The position numbers and the translations under genes were made by a program. DNA of 64,000 nucleotides from Rhodococcus rhodochrous (lineage in GTDB: Bacteria > Actinomycetota > Actinomycetes > Mycobacteriales > Mycobacteriaceae), in NCBI RefSeq assembly GCF_014854695.1, contig NZ_CP027557.1:992001-1056000 (forward strand). The letters run 5' to 3'. Every line of letters starts with the position of its first letter. The stretch's first letter is position 1. Shown here piece by piece: positions 7,790-15,634 of the stretch. The notes beneath the pieces are model-generated. The model worked only from the letters and a program-made list of their open reading frames with translations, had not been told where the DNA came from and made no database searches.

Positions 7790-8887
7790 ATGAGCCCCAG
7801 CACCGGAACCGCGACCACCGGAATCTCCACGTCGAATCTCGACGAACAGCGCACCGTCAAGGTCAGCCCCCTCGTCGCACCCTCCGAGATCCGTGCCGAG
7901 TACGCACCCGACGCCGTCGTCGCAGCGACCGTCCGCTCGGGTCGCGCCGGCACCGTCGACATCCTCAACGGAGCCGACGACCGCCTCGTCGTCGTGGTCG
8001 GCCCCTGCTCCGTGCACGACCCCGCCGCCGCGATGGACTACGCGCGCCGTCTGGCCGCCAAGGCCGAGGAATTGCGCGACGACCTGCACGTCGTGATGCG
8101 CGTGTACTTCGAGAAGCCGCGCACCACGCTCGGATGGAAGGGCCTGCTCAACGACCCGCACCTCGACGGCACCTTCGACATCAACACCGGCCTGCGCATC
8201 GGCCGCAAGCTGCTGCTCGACGTCTCCGGTCTCGGCCTGCCCGTCGGCTGCGAGTTCCTCGATCCGATCCTTCCCCAGTACTACGCCGACCTGGTCACCT
8301 ACGGAGCCATCGGCGCCCGCACCGCCGCGAGTCAGGTCCACCGCCAGCTGTGCAGCGCGCTGTCCATGCCCGTCGGCATCAAGAACTCCACCGAAGGTGA
8401 CGTGCAGGTCGCGGTCGACGGCACCCGTGCCGCAGCGGCCAGCCACGTCTTCCCCGGCACCGACCTCGACGGTCAGGCTGCGCTCATCGAGACCGTCGGC
8501 AACCCGGACTGCCACGTCATCCTGCGCGGTGGTAGCGCGGGACCGAACTACGACGCCGAGACCGTGGCCGACACGATGGCCCGCCTGCGCAAGGCCGGTC
8601 TGCCCGAGCGTGTCGTCATCGACGCGAGCCACGGCAACAGCCGCAAGGACCACAACAAGCAGGTCGACGTCGTCACCGATGTCGCCGAGCGCATCGAGGC
8701 CGGCGAGAAGGGCATCGTCGGACTGATGCTCGAGAGCTTCATCGAGGCGGGACGTCAGGACCTGACCCTCGGCGAGGCCGACAAGCTCGACTACGGCAAG
8801 TCGATCACCGACGCGTGCATCGACTGGGACACCACCGCCGCGCAGCTCGACCGCCTCGCGCAGGCCGTGCGCACCCGTCGCGGCTGA
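7790..8887 (+). CDS. aroG: 3-deoxy-7-phosphoheptulonate synthase, class I
   Basis: Condenses phosphoenolpyruvate with erythrose 4-phosphate, the first step of the shikimate pathway. The 365-residue protein is an AroF/G/H-type (class I) enzyme. GPCSVHDP (71-78) is the phosphate/metal-binding loop, RVYFEKPRTTLGWKG (104-118) the active-site stretch, and SHGNSRKDH lies near the C terminus. Its roughly 45-residue N-terminal extension matches feedback-sensitive members. Expression is probably attenuated by the leader peptide at 7629. Mycobacteria rely on a class II enzyme; rhodococci and corynebacteria often hold both, so a second isozyme may exist elsewhere. Confidence 0.95.
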   Translation: MSPSTGTATTGISTSNLDEQRTVKVSPLVAPSEIRAEYAPDAVVAATVRSGRAGTVDILNGADDRLVVVVGPCSVHDPAAAMDYARRLAAKAEELRDDLHVVMRVYFEKPRTTLGWKGLLNDPHLDGTFDINTGLRIGRKLLLDVSGLGLPVGCEFLDPILPQYYADLVTYGAIGARTAASQVHRQLCSALSMPVGIKNSTEGDVQVAVDGTRAAAASHVFPGTDLDGQAALIETVGNPDCHVILRGGSAGPNYDAETVADTMARLRKAGLPERVVIDASHGNSRKDHNKQVDVVTDVAERIEAGEKGIVGLMLESFIEAGRQDLTLGEADKLDYGKSITDACIDWDTTAAQLDRLAQAVRTRRG

Positions 8888-8903
8888 ACCGTCTGCGGCG
8901 CGA

Positions 8904-8944
8904 AGGGCCGGCGGAGTCGTCAGCGATGGCGAACCGCCGGCCCT
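8904..8944 (+). terminator. aroG terminator
   Basis: AGGGCCGGCGG (8904-8914) pairs with CCGCCGGCCCT (8934-8944) across a 19-nt loop, 17 nt after the aroG stop. Confidence 0.7.
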
Positions 8945-8955
8945 CGTCGGTCCGG

Positions 8956-8968
8956 TAGCGTCGTTTCC
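8956..8968 (+). promoter_or_regulatory. Leaderless -10 element of the glycosyltransferase gene
   Basis: TAGCGT at 8956-8961 fits TANNNT and is followed by exactly 7 nt and the ATG at 8969, the spacing typical of leaderless actinobacterial transcripts. Confidence 0.45.
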
Positions 8969-9858
8969 ATGGCTACGAACAGGTTGTCGATCGTCGTGCC
9001 GGCCCACAACGAGGAGCGTTACATCGCGCAATGCCTCGCGGCGCTGCTCGCCCAGAAGTCGGAGATCCACGAAATCCTGGTCGTGGACAACAATTCGACC
9101 GATCGCACGGCGCAGATCGTCGAAGCCATCGCCGCCGGCGAGCCCCTCGTGCGACGGATCGTCGAGTCACGACCGGGTGTCGCATTCGCGCGTAATGCCG
9201 GATTCGATGCGGCCACGGGAGATCTCATCGGACGGATCGATGCGGACACGCGGGTTCGTCCCGGCTGGGCGCACACCGTCCGCAGCTTCTTCGCCCGCGA
9301 CGACACCGCCGAGGTGGGAGCGATCAGCGGACTCAGCAACTCCTACGATTCCCCCTACCGCAGGCTCAAACAGTGGTACATCACATCGACAAACGGGTCG
9401 CGCAAGGAGCATTTGGCGGGGAACGGCGGATCGACAATCTGCACGGCGCGAACATGGCACTGCGACGGTCCGCGTGGGAACGGGTCCGCGACGCCGTCAG
9501 TACCGACCCGAAGATCCACGAGGACATCGACCTCGCACTGTGTCTCCGCGAAGCGGACATCGAGATCGCCCAGCTCACCGAACTGTTCGTCGACGTGTCA
9601 CCGCGCCGCGCCTACACACCGCCGAGCGAGTACGCGGCCTACATCCAATCGGGCATCGACACTTTCGAACTGCACGGCAGACTCACGCCGCAGATCCGCA
9701 AACTCGTTCGCCTGCAGTCGCGTCTCCACGTGATCGCGTATGCGGCATACCGGCCCTACGATCGCGAGCTGGGCAGGTTCACCCTCCGGCGAGCGATCTT
9801 CGGCTCGCGCGGACGCGCCATGCCCATCGACATGCAGGAGCGCACGACATCTCCGTGA
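8969..9858 (+). pseudogene. Family 2 glycosyltransferase, disrupted by a frameshift
   Basis: The first reading frame (8969 to about 9390) encodes a GT-A start: LSIVVPAHNEERYIAQCL, VDNNSTDRTAQI, then the metal-binding DAD in IGRIDADTRVRPGW. After LKQWYIT it loses all similarity. The family sequence resumes one frame over from about 9376: HIDKRVAQGAFGG, then HGANMALRRSAWE (acceptor-side motif) and DPKIHEDIDLALCL, ending at 9858. One missing base near 9378 (for example a second C in tggtac-atcac) would restore a 296-residue protein. Either a recent pseudogene or a sequencing/assembly error; the second half shows no decay. A third option, programmed shifting, has no obvious slippery site. Confidence 0.85.
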
Positions 9859-9922
9859 GAACCGCGCCCTGTCCGCGTCGCTGCGACAACGGCGCCTTAT
9901 CGGCGGCGCTGCCGACGACGGC

Positions 9923-9950
9923 GGCCGGGACGCCGCAGGGCATCCCGGCC
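9923..9950. terminator. Terminator between convergent glycosyltransferase and ectD
   Basis: GGCCGGGA (9923-9930) pairs with TCCCGGCC (9943-9950), loop 12 nt. It sits between two converging genes and may act for either. Confidence 0.5.
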
Positions 9951-9981
9951 ACAGCCGTGGGAGGTGCTCACCTCATGTCTG

Positions 9982-10872
9982 TCACTTCAGGGGCGTGAAG
10001 TCGCGGCTGCCCAGATAGGGCGGACGCGGCTTCGACGCGGCGAAGGGTTCGACGAGCGTGTTCTCGACGCTGTTGAACACCACGAACAGGTTCGAACGCG
10101 GGAACGGCGTGATGTTCCCGTTCGAACCGTGCATGCAGTTCGAATCGAAGACCGTCGCCGAACCTGCCGGGCCGGTGAATGTCGCGATGCCGTGCTCGGC
10201 CGCCAGCCGGGTGAGGGTGTCCTCGTCGGGCGAACCCGTCGGCGGAACATGGGTGACCAGGGACTCGCGGTAGTAGTCCTCGGGCGTCTCACCCGCGCAC
10301 GAGACGTACGTCCTGTGCGAACCCGGCATGATCATCAAACCGCCGTTGTAGCCGTAGTTCTCGGTCAGAGCGATCGAGATGCTCAGGGCACGCGGCTTGG
10401 GCATGCCGTCCTCGGCGTGCCACGTCTCGAAGTCCGAATGCCAGTAGAACGGGCCCCCGCGGAAGCCGGGCTTGACGTTGAGCCGCGACTGGTGGACGTA
10501 CACATCGGATCCCAGCAGTTGCCGTGCGATACCGACGATCTCGGGCCTGCGGATGATGGAGTCCACGAGATCGCTGAGCCGGTGCACGTCGAAGACCGAG
10601 CGGACATCGCCGCTGCCCTGTTCGCGGACCACACGGTCGTCGTCACCGAGCTCCCGGCCGAGTCGTGCGGTCTCCTCCAGAAGGTTTCCCACATCGTGTG
10701 CGGCGAGAAGCCCTTCGGCGGTGTGGAACCCGCGGCGGTCGTATTCGACCACGGCCTCGGCGTCGAGCGGCCCGCCGGTAGCCGAACCCCAGACGACGGG
10801 ATCCTTCCTCTCGACGGACTCGCAGGCGGTGCGACCGCGGGTCGGATAGTCGTCGCGAACGATCGTGCGCAT
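9982..10872 (-). CDS. ectD: Ectoine hydroxylase (EctD-type Fe(II)/2-oxoglutarate dioxygenase)
   Basis: Converts ectoine to 5-hydroxyectoine, a compatible solute. The 296-residue protein carries the EctD signature FYWHSDFETWHAEDGMPKPR (142-161). Iron ligands are H145, D147 and H248, and R259 would bind 2-oxoglutarate; length and residue positions match characterised EctD enzymes closely. ATG at 10872 has GAGAGGG about 12 nt upstream. No ectA, ectB or ectC gene is nearby, so it is a detached hydroxylase gene that needs ectoine made from another locus or taken up. An AraC-type regulator gene lies upstream on the same strand, 192 nt away. Confidence 0.93.
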   Translation of the reverse strand: MRTIVRDDYPTRGRTACESVERKDPVVWGSATGGPLDAEAVVEYDRRGFHTAEGLLAAHDVGNLLEETARLGRELGDDDRVVREQGSGDVRSVFDVHRLSDLVDSIIRRPEIVGIARQLLGSDVYVHQSRLNVKPGFRGGPFYWHSDFETWHAEDGMPKPRALSISIALTENYGYNGGLMIMPGSHRTYVSCAGETPEDYYRESLVTHVPPTGSPDEDTLTRLAAEHGIATFTGPAGSATVFDSNCMHGSNGNITPFPRSNLFVVFNSVENTLVEPFAASKPRPPYLGSRDFTPLK

Positions 10873-11064
10873 AGCTCGTAAATCACCCTCTCGAAAGTCG
10901 ATGACGGTTCGCTTCCGACGTTCCCACTGAAAATGCAGGAATGCAAGCCGGGCTCCGGCATGTCCGCGTGCCGGCTCCTCGCCCATAGCTCCTGGTCGAA
11001 TCGAGTTTCGTTCCGGAACCGGCCGGGTATGCGTCGGCGTCGCGACGGTCGGCAGCCGCGAGCG

Positions 11065-12069
11065 TCAGCGGTGTTCTCGGTATGCGCGAGGGGTGTTTCC
11101 GGTCCACCTCTTGAACGCCCGGCGGAAGGCGCTCGGCTCGGAGAAGCCGAGCCGGGACGACAGATCGTCGACCGCTTCACCGCGTCTCAGACCCGCGATC
11201 GCGAGGTCGCGGAGGACCTCCTCGCGCAACTGCCCCAGCGACGTGCCCTCCTGGCGGAGCAGGCGTCGCAGATGGGGAGGGCTCACCGCGAGCCTGCCGG
11301 CGATGTCCTCGGCGGTCGCCGTCCGGCCTTCGATGCCCGACTCGAAGATCCGCCGAACCTGGGACGCCACCGTCGACTCGTACTCACGTTCGGAGAGAAT
11401 GAGATTCGGAGAATCCCGCAGGTACTCCTCGAGTGATTCCTCGGTCTGAACGAGTGGCGACTTCAGTGCAGCATTGTCGATCTCGAGCGCGGCCCGTCCC
11501 GCGCCGAAGGTCACCGGCACGCCGAAGATCGCGTCGTAACTGCGCGCCAGGACGGGATCGGGTTCGGTGTACGGCAGGAACACCGATTCGAGGGGGACAC
11601 GCCCGCCCACCAGCCACGCGGCGAAGCGGTGCAGCAGCATGAGAAGAAAATCCACCACCACACGGGTCTTGTCGTCCACGACCTCCGGCAGTTCCACGTC
11701 CAGGAAGGTGGTGGACGCCCCCGGGGTCAGGCTCAACTGCGGCAGGGACCGGATGACATGGTTCACCTCGATCATCCGTTGCAGAGCGTGGTCGAGATCG
11801 GGTCGGTGGATGAGGGTCAGGCACATCACGCGGAAGGTGCCGCGGGGCACGGGAGCCGCTGCGATGCCGAAGAGTTCGTCGTCGGTGATCTGCCAGACCA
11901 CCTGCGTGAAACGACTGACCTGGGCGGGAGTGAGCCGGGCATGGGGATGGGTGAGCACCGCGCGGCTGATACGTGCTGCCTCGAGTGCCGGATGCAGATC
12001 GATACCCTCCTCGGCTCCCACCCGTACCGCTCGCGACACGAAGTCCGACGGGATGGTCGGTCGCAACAT
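11065..12069 (-). CDS. AraC-family regulator with PF12625-type N-terminal domain
   Basis: 334 residues. The N-terminal two thirds match the ligand-sensing domain typical of OruR/ArgR-like AraC regulators (LTPAQVSRFTQVVW, GTFRVMCLTLIHRPDLDHAL). The C-terminal about 100 residues hold two helix-turn-helix motifs, TAEDIAGRLAVSPPHLRRLL and VDDLSSRLGFSEPSAFRRAF, ending in the family's FKRWTGNTPRAYR. Its ATG follows the aminotransferase stop with no gap, so the two are translationally coupled. It could regulate the aminotransferase or the downstream ectD; the sequence does not decide. Confidence 0.88.
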   Translation of the reverse strand: MLRPTIPSDFVSRAVRVGAEEGIDLHPALEAARISRAVLTHPHARLTPAQVSRFTQVVWQITDDELFGIAAAPVPRGTFRVMCLTLIHRPDLDHALQRMIEVNHVIRSLPQLSLTPGASTTFLDVELPEVVDDKTRVVVDFLLMLLHRFAAWLVGGRVPLESVFLPYTEPDPVLARSYDAIFGVPVTFGAGRAALEIDNAALKSPLVQTEESLEEYLRDSPNLILSEREYESTVASQVRRIFESGIEGRTATAEDIAGRLAVSPPHLRRLLRQEGTSLGQLREEVLRDLAIAGLRRGEAVDDLSSRLGFSEPSAFRRAFKRWTGNTPRAYREHR

Positions 12070-13263
12070 CTAGCGCGCCTCCTGCAATCCGTTCAGACGT
12101 GCCACCGCTTCGGTGAGCACCTCGTCCCGTTTGCAGAACGCGAAGCGCACCAGATGGTTCCACGACGCAGTGTCGTCCACGAAGACGCTCACCGGTACCG
12201 CGGCCACCCCGATACGGCCCGGAAGTTCCCGGCAGAAGGCCACCGCGTCGGTCCGGCCGAGGGGTGTCAGATCGGCACACACGAAATAGGTTCCGGCGGA
12301 GTCGAACACCTTCAGACCGGCCTCGGAGAGTGCGTGGGACAGGAACGTTCGCTTGCGTTCGAGATCGGCGCGCATCGACGCGATCCACTCCTGTTCGTGC
12401 GTCAACGCATGTGCGACCGCCGGTTGGAAGGGCGCCCCACCGACGAACGTCATGAACTGTTTCGCGGCGCGCACCCCGTCGATCAACTCGCGCGGGCCCA
12501 TCGCCCACCCGATCTTCCATCCGGTGACGTTGAAGGTCTTGGCGGCGCTCGAGACCGTGATCGTCCGTTCGGCCATGCCGGGCAACGATGCGAGCGGGAT
12601 GTGCGTACGGCCGTCGAAGACCAGATGTTCGTACACCTCATCGGACAGCACCAGCAGGTCGCGTTCGCAGGCGAGCTCGGCCAGGGCGGTCAACGCTTCA
12701 CGGTCGTAGACGGTGCCGGTGGGATTGTGCGGGCTGTTGACGACCAGCATCCGTGTCCGGTCGGTGACGGCGGCGCGCAGGGCGTCGACGTCGAGCACGA
12801 AACCGTTCCCGGAACGGGTCAGCGGCACGGTCCGTCGCGTTGCGCCGGCGAGCGCCACCGAGGCCGCGTACGAGTCGTAGTACGGCTCCGTGAGGAGCAC
12901 CTCCTCGCCGGGTTCGACGAGCCCGAGGATGGCGGCGCTGATTGCCTCGGTGGCGCCGACGGTGACGAGTACCTCGGATTCGGGGTCGTGGTGCAGGCCG
13001 TACCGCGCGGCGCGGTCGGCGGCGACGGCCTCGCGCAGGACCGGCATGCCGGACCCGGGCGGGTACTGGTTGACCCCCTCGGCGATGGCGCGGCGGGCGA
13101 TCTCGAGCATGGCGGGCGGGCCGTCGACGTCGGGAAAGCCCTGCCCGAGGTTGATCGCACCGTGCCGGACGGCGAGTTCGGTCATCTCGGCGAAGATCGT
13201 CGAGGCGAACGGTCGTAACCGGGCGACCGTACGAACTCGTCCCGAAGTCGTCGAATCAGCCAT
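12070..13263 (-). CDS. Class I PLP aminotransferase (DapC / kynurenine aminotransferase-like)
   Basis: 397-residue fold-type I aminotransferase. Seen are NLGQGFPD near the N terminus, NSPHNPTG (substrate/PLP-binding Asn), the Asp of SDEVYEHL, the PLP lysine in SSAAKTFNVTGWKIGW, and the C-terminal Arg in NHLVRFAFCK. It resembles Rv0858c, annotated as the lysine-pathway N-succinyldiaminopimelate aminotransferase DapC; related proteins act on methionine or kynurenine, so the substrate is uncertain. ATG at 13263 lies 6 nt after a TACGCT -10 box (minus strand 13275-13270), suggesting a leaderless start. Its stop abuts the AraC start codon. Confidence 0.88.
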   Translation of the reverse strand: MADSTTSGRVRTVARLRPFASTIFAEMTELAVRHGAINLGQGFPDVDGPPAMLEIARRAIAEGVNQYPPGSGMPVLREAVAADRAARYGLHHDPESEVLVTVGATEAISAAILGLVEPGEEVLLTEPYYDSYAASVALAGATRRTVPLTRSGNGFVLDVDALRAAVTDRTRMLVVNSPHNPTGTVYDREALTALAELACERDLLVLSDEVYEHLVFDGRTHIPLASLPGMAERTITVSSAAKTFNVTGWKIGWAMGPRELIDGVRAAKQFMTFVGGAPFQPAVAHALTHEQEWIASMRADLERKRTFLSHALSEAGLKVFDSAGTYFVCADLTPLGRTDAVAFCRELPGRIGVAAVPVSVFVDDTASWNHLVRFAFCKRDEVLTEAVARLNGLQEAR

Positions 13264-13269
13264 TCCTGC

Positions 13270-13275
13270 AGCGTA
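13270..13275 (-). promoter_or_regulatory. Leaderless -10 element of the aminotransferase gene
   Basis: TACGCT on the minus strand, 6 nt before the ATG at 13263. It is back to back with the ECF41 promoter starting at 13286. Confidence 0.4.
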
Positions 13276-13285
13276 GCGCCCGCGG

Positions 13286-13312
13286 TGTCACATCCGTGCG
13301 GCCTGCCTCGTC
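13286..13312 (+). promoter_or_regulatory. ECF41-type sigma promoter
   Basis: TGTCACA at 13286-13292, a spacer of exactly 16 bp, then CGTC at 13309-13312. This is the motif reported for ECF41-dependent promoters, which stand in front of the carboxymuconolactone-decarboxylase, oxidoreductase or epimerase gene paired with the sigma factor. Here it lies 63 nt upstream of the CMD gene. Confidence 0.8.
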
Positions 13313-13375
13313 TCCATGATGTAGGCCACCTCGAACCGGCGGAGTATCCGTCGGTCGCACCGGAAGGACACCGTC

Positions 13376-13960
13376 ATGGCACGACTCGAAGCCGTCGCTC
13401 CCGACCGCACCGGTCCGATGACCCGTGCGATGTATGCGCTCGCCCGCCGCAGGTTCGGTTCGGTCCCCGAACCCTTCGCGGTGGCCGCGCACCATCCGCG
13501 GTTGATGCGTACGAGCGGAGTCCACGAGATGCTCGCCCAACGCGCCTCCACCGTCCTGCCCGCCGCGGTCCGGGAGATCGCCGTCTACCGCGTGGCGTGG
13601 ACCGTCGGATGCTCGTGGTGCATCGACTTCGGGACGATGCTGCAGCGACTGGACGGACTCGACACCGAACGACTCGCCCACATCGCCGAATACGAGACCT
13701 CCGATCTCTACAGCGACGACGAGAAAGCGGCGATCGCCTACGCCGATGCGATGACCGGCGACGTGGCGAGGGAGGTCACCGATGAACAGGTCGCCGACCT
13801 CGAGCGTCGTTTCGGGCCGGCGGGCGTCGTCGAACTCACCTATCAGATCGCGCTCGAGAACATGCGTGCGCGCATGAACTCGGCGCTGGGCATCCACGAT
13901 CAGGGATTCAGCACGGACGCCTGCCGGGTGCCGTGGGCCGACGAAGCCGGGAACGCATGA
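13376..13960 (+). CDS. Carboxymuconolactone decarboxylase family (AhpD-like) protein
   Basis: 194-residue CMD-fold protein with the redox-type motif CSWC (C79, C82) in the helix EIAVYRVAWTVGCSWCIDFG. This is the AhpD-like arrangement, pointing to a thiol-based peroxidase or reductase activity rather than true lactone decarboxylation. ATG at 13376 has AAGGA upstream. It converges on the ECF41 sigma gene with 3 nt between stops, and carries an ECF41 promoter, so it is the presumed sigma target (one of the 'COE' partner classes). Confidence 0.9.
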   Translation: MARLEAVAPDRTGPMTRAMYALARRRFGSVPEPFAVAAHHPRLMRTSGVHEMLAQRASTVLPAAVREIAVYRVAWTVGCSWCIDFGTMLQRLDGLDTERLAHIAEYETSDLYSDDEKAAIAYADAMTGDVAREVTDEQVADLERRFGPAGVVELTYQIALENMRARMNSALGIHDQGFSTDACRVPWADEAGNA

Positions 13961-13963
13961 CAC

Positions 13964-14890
13964 CTAGTCGAAGATGCTGTCGGGCAGGAGCACTCCGCGT
14001 CCGAGCTTCTCGGGGTTCGCGATGTCGTAGGCCGCCCAGATTCGTCCGTCCCGCACGGTCCACGCTGTCACGCGCGGAGGAAAACCCGGGCGACCGTTCT
14101 CGGCCGGACGACCGCGGTTCAACAGACCCAGCTCGCCGTTGACGAGGACCGGTTCGAAGGCCGTCAACGCCTCGGCGCCGTAGAGCCGCAACAGTCCGAG
14201 GATGAAGCGCGCGACCTTCTCGGCGCCGACCACGATGTTCAGTGCCGTGCGCGTCGTGCCGCCGGCGTCGCCGATCATGCGGGCGTCGGGATGGAGCGCG
14301 GCGACGACGGCGTCGAGGTCGGCGCCCGCGAAGGCCGCGACGAGCCGCGCGACGGCCTCCTCGTGTTCGGCCGGTGAACTCGGCGGTGGAACGGCCGAGA
14401 CCGTGCGGCGAGCGCGGGAGGCCAGCTGGCGCGCGGTCGAGGTGGCGACGCCGAGGATGCGGGCGATGTCGTCGAACGGGATGTCGAACGCGTCGTGGAG
14501 CACGAACGCGACGCGCTGGGCCGGTGTCAGGTTGTCGAGGACGACGAGCGCGGCCAGCCGGTTGTCCTCGTCGCGCACGATCTCGTCGAGCGGGTCCGGG
14601 GGAGCGGGGGAGCCGAGGGGCGCCACGACGGGTTCGGGTAGCCACTGGCCCACGTAGGTCTCGCGGCGCACCGCGGCCGAGCGCAGTCTGTCGAGGCACA
14701 ACCGTCCCACGACGGTCGTCAGCCAGGCACGCAGGTCGCGCACCTCGGAGACGTCCGCGCCCGCGAGTCGCAGCCATGCGTCCTGCACGGCGTCCTCGGC
14801 GTCGGCGATGCTGCCGGTGAGTCGGTACGCCACCGACAGCAGGTGGGTGCGGTTCTCCTCGAATGTCTTCTGGGTGCTCTCGTCGAGCAT
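13964..14890 (-). CDS. ECF41-family RNA polymerase sigma factor with C-terminal SnoaL-like domain
   Basis: 308 residues. Regions sigma2 (about 10-75; DAEDAVQDAWLRL) and sigma4 (about 110-165; LTPAQRVAFVLHDAFDIPFDDIARILG) are followed by an NTF2/SnoaL-like extension (about 175-308). The group's marker motifs are present: WLPEP (83-87) in the linker, DAGGT (208-212; DGGGR type) and NPEKL (292-296; NPDKL type). In ECF41 the extension replaces an anti-sigma factor and modulates core binding. Its presumed target is the CMD gene opposite, through the promoter at 13286. The inducing signal is unknown. Confidence 0.92.
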   Translation of the reverse strand: MLDESTQKTFEENRTHLLSVAYRLTGSIADAEDAVQDAWLRLAGADVSEVRDLRAWLTTVVGRLCLDRLRSAAVRRETYVGQWLPEPVVAPLGSPAPPDPLDEIVRDEDNRLAALVVLDNLTPAQRVAFVLHDAFDIPFDDIARILGVATSTARQLASRARRTVSAVPPPSSPAEHEEAVARLVAAFAGADLDAVVAALHPDARMIGDAGGTTRTALNIVVGAEKVARFILGLLRLYGAEALTAFEPVLVNGELGLLNRGRPAENGRPGFPPRVTAWTVRDGRIWAAYDIANPEKLGRGVLLPDSIFD

Positions 14891-14992
14891 GGGGACGATG
14901 CTAGACGCGATCGGCCCCGGGGCGAAGGGGTGTCGATCGCCCGTACGGATGCCATCGGACGCTTATTCTCGTCCTCGAACGGAAGGGGCGCC

Positions 14993-15634
14993 GTGGACAA
15001 ATACGACATCAAGCGTGAGTACCGCGAGCTGTACTCGTGCTCGACCGAGGATTTCGTCGAGGTGCACGTCCCCGAGTTCGGTTACCTCGCCGTGGACGGC
15101 AAGGGTGATCCGAACGGTTCCGAGGAGTACGCCGATGCCGTCGAGGCCCTCTACGCGGTGGCGTACACCCTGAAATTCACCTCCAAGAAGGAACTCGGCC
15201 GGGATTTCGTCGTCGGACCTCTCGAAGGTCTGTGGTGGAGCGAGGACATGACCACCTTCCTCACGCGGGACAAGAACTCCTGGTCGTGGCGCATGCTCAT
15301 CGCGCAGCCTCCCTGGATCACCGACGACATGGTGGACGACGCGATCGAGGCTGCGGGCGACAAGGCCGGGGCGAAGAAGAAGCCGCTCCCGTCCCTGTCG
15401 CGTGTGCAGCCGTTCCGGATGACGGAGGGCAGGGCACTGCAGATCCTGCACATCGGACCGTACGACGACGAAGGCCCCGTCCTGCATCACCTGCACACGC
15501 AGGTGATGCCCGAACGAGGGGTGACGTTCGCCGGCGACCACCACGAGATCTACCTGTCCGACCCTCGTCGCGCGGCCCCGGAGAAGCTGAAAGCCATTCT
15601 GCGTCAGCCTGTCGCAGGAATACAGGAGCGATGA
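14993..15634 (+). CDS. GyrI-like small-molecule-binding domain protein
   Basis: 213 residues, starting at a GTG preceded by GGAAGGGG. It shows the SHV/GyrI fold signature: a first half with EVHVPEFGYLAVDGKGDP and a second with ALQILHIGPYDDEGPVLHHLH, ending in the HHEIYLSDPRR strand. No DNA-binding domain. Members sequester or hydrolyse small toxic ligands. The stop overlaps the Nudix gene start (ATGATG), so the two are co-translated. Divergent from the ECF41 gene. Confidence 0.85.
   Translation: MDKYDIKREYRELYSCSTEDFVEVHVPEFGYLAVDGKGDPNGSEEYADAVEALYAVAYTLKFTSKKELGRDFVVGPLEGLWWSEDMTTFLTRDKNSWSWRMLIAQPPWITDDMVDDAIEAAGDKAGAKKKPLPSLSRVQPFRMTEGRALQILHIGPYDDEGPVLHHLHTQVMPERGVTFAGDHHEIYLSDPRRAAPEKLKAILRQPVAGIQER

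Noticed and set aside
9360-9400. Programmed ribosomal frameshift in the glycosyltransferase
   Set aside because: There is no X-XXY-YYZ slippery heptamer or strong downstream structure at the junction; a simple one-base loss explains the data.
10873-11064. Search for further ectoine genes or a linked osmotic promoter beside ectD
   Set aside because: Only an intergenic region and the AraC regulator gene follow; nothing resembling ectA, ectB or ectC was found on either strand of the neighbourhood.
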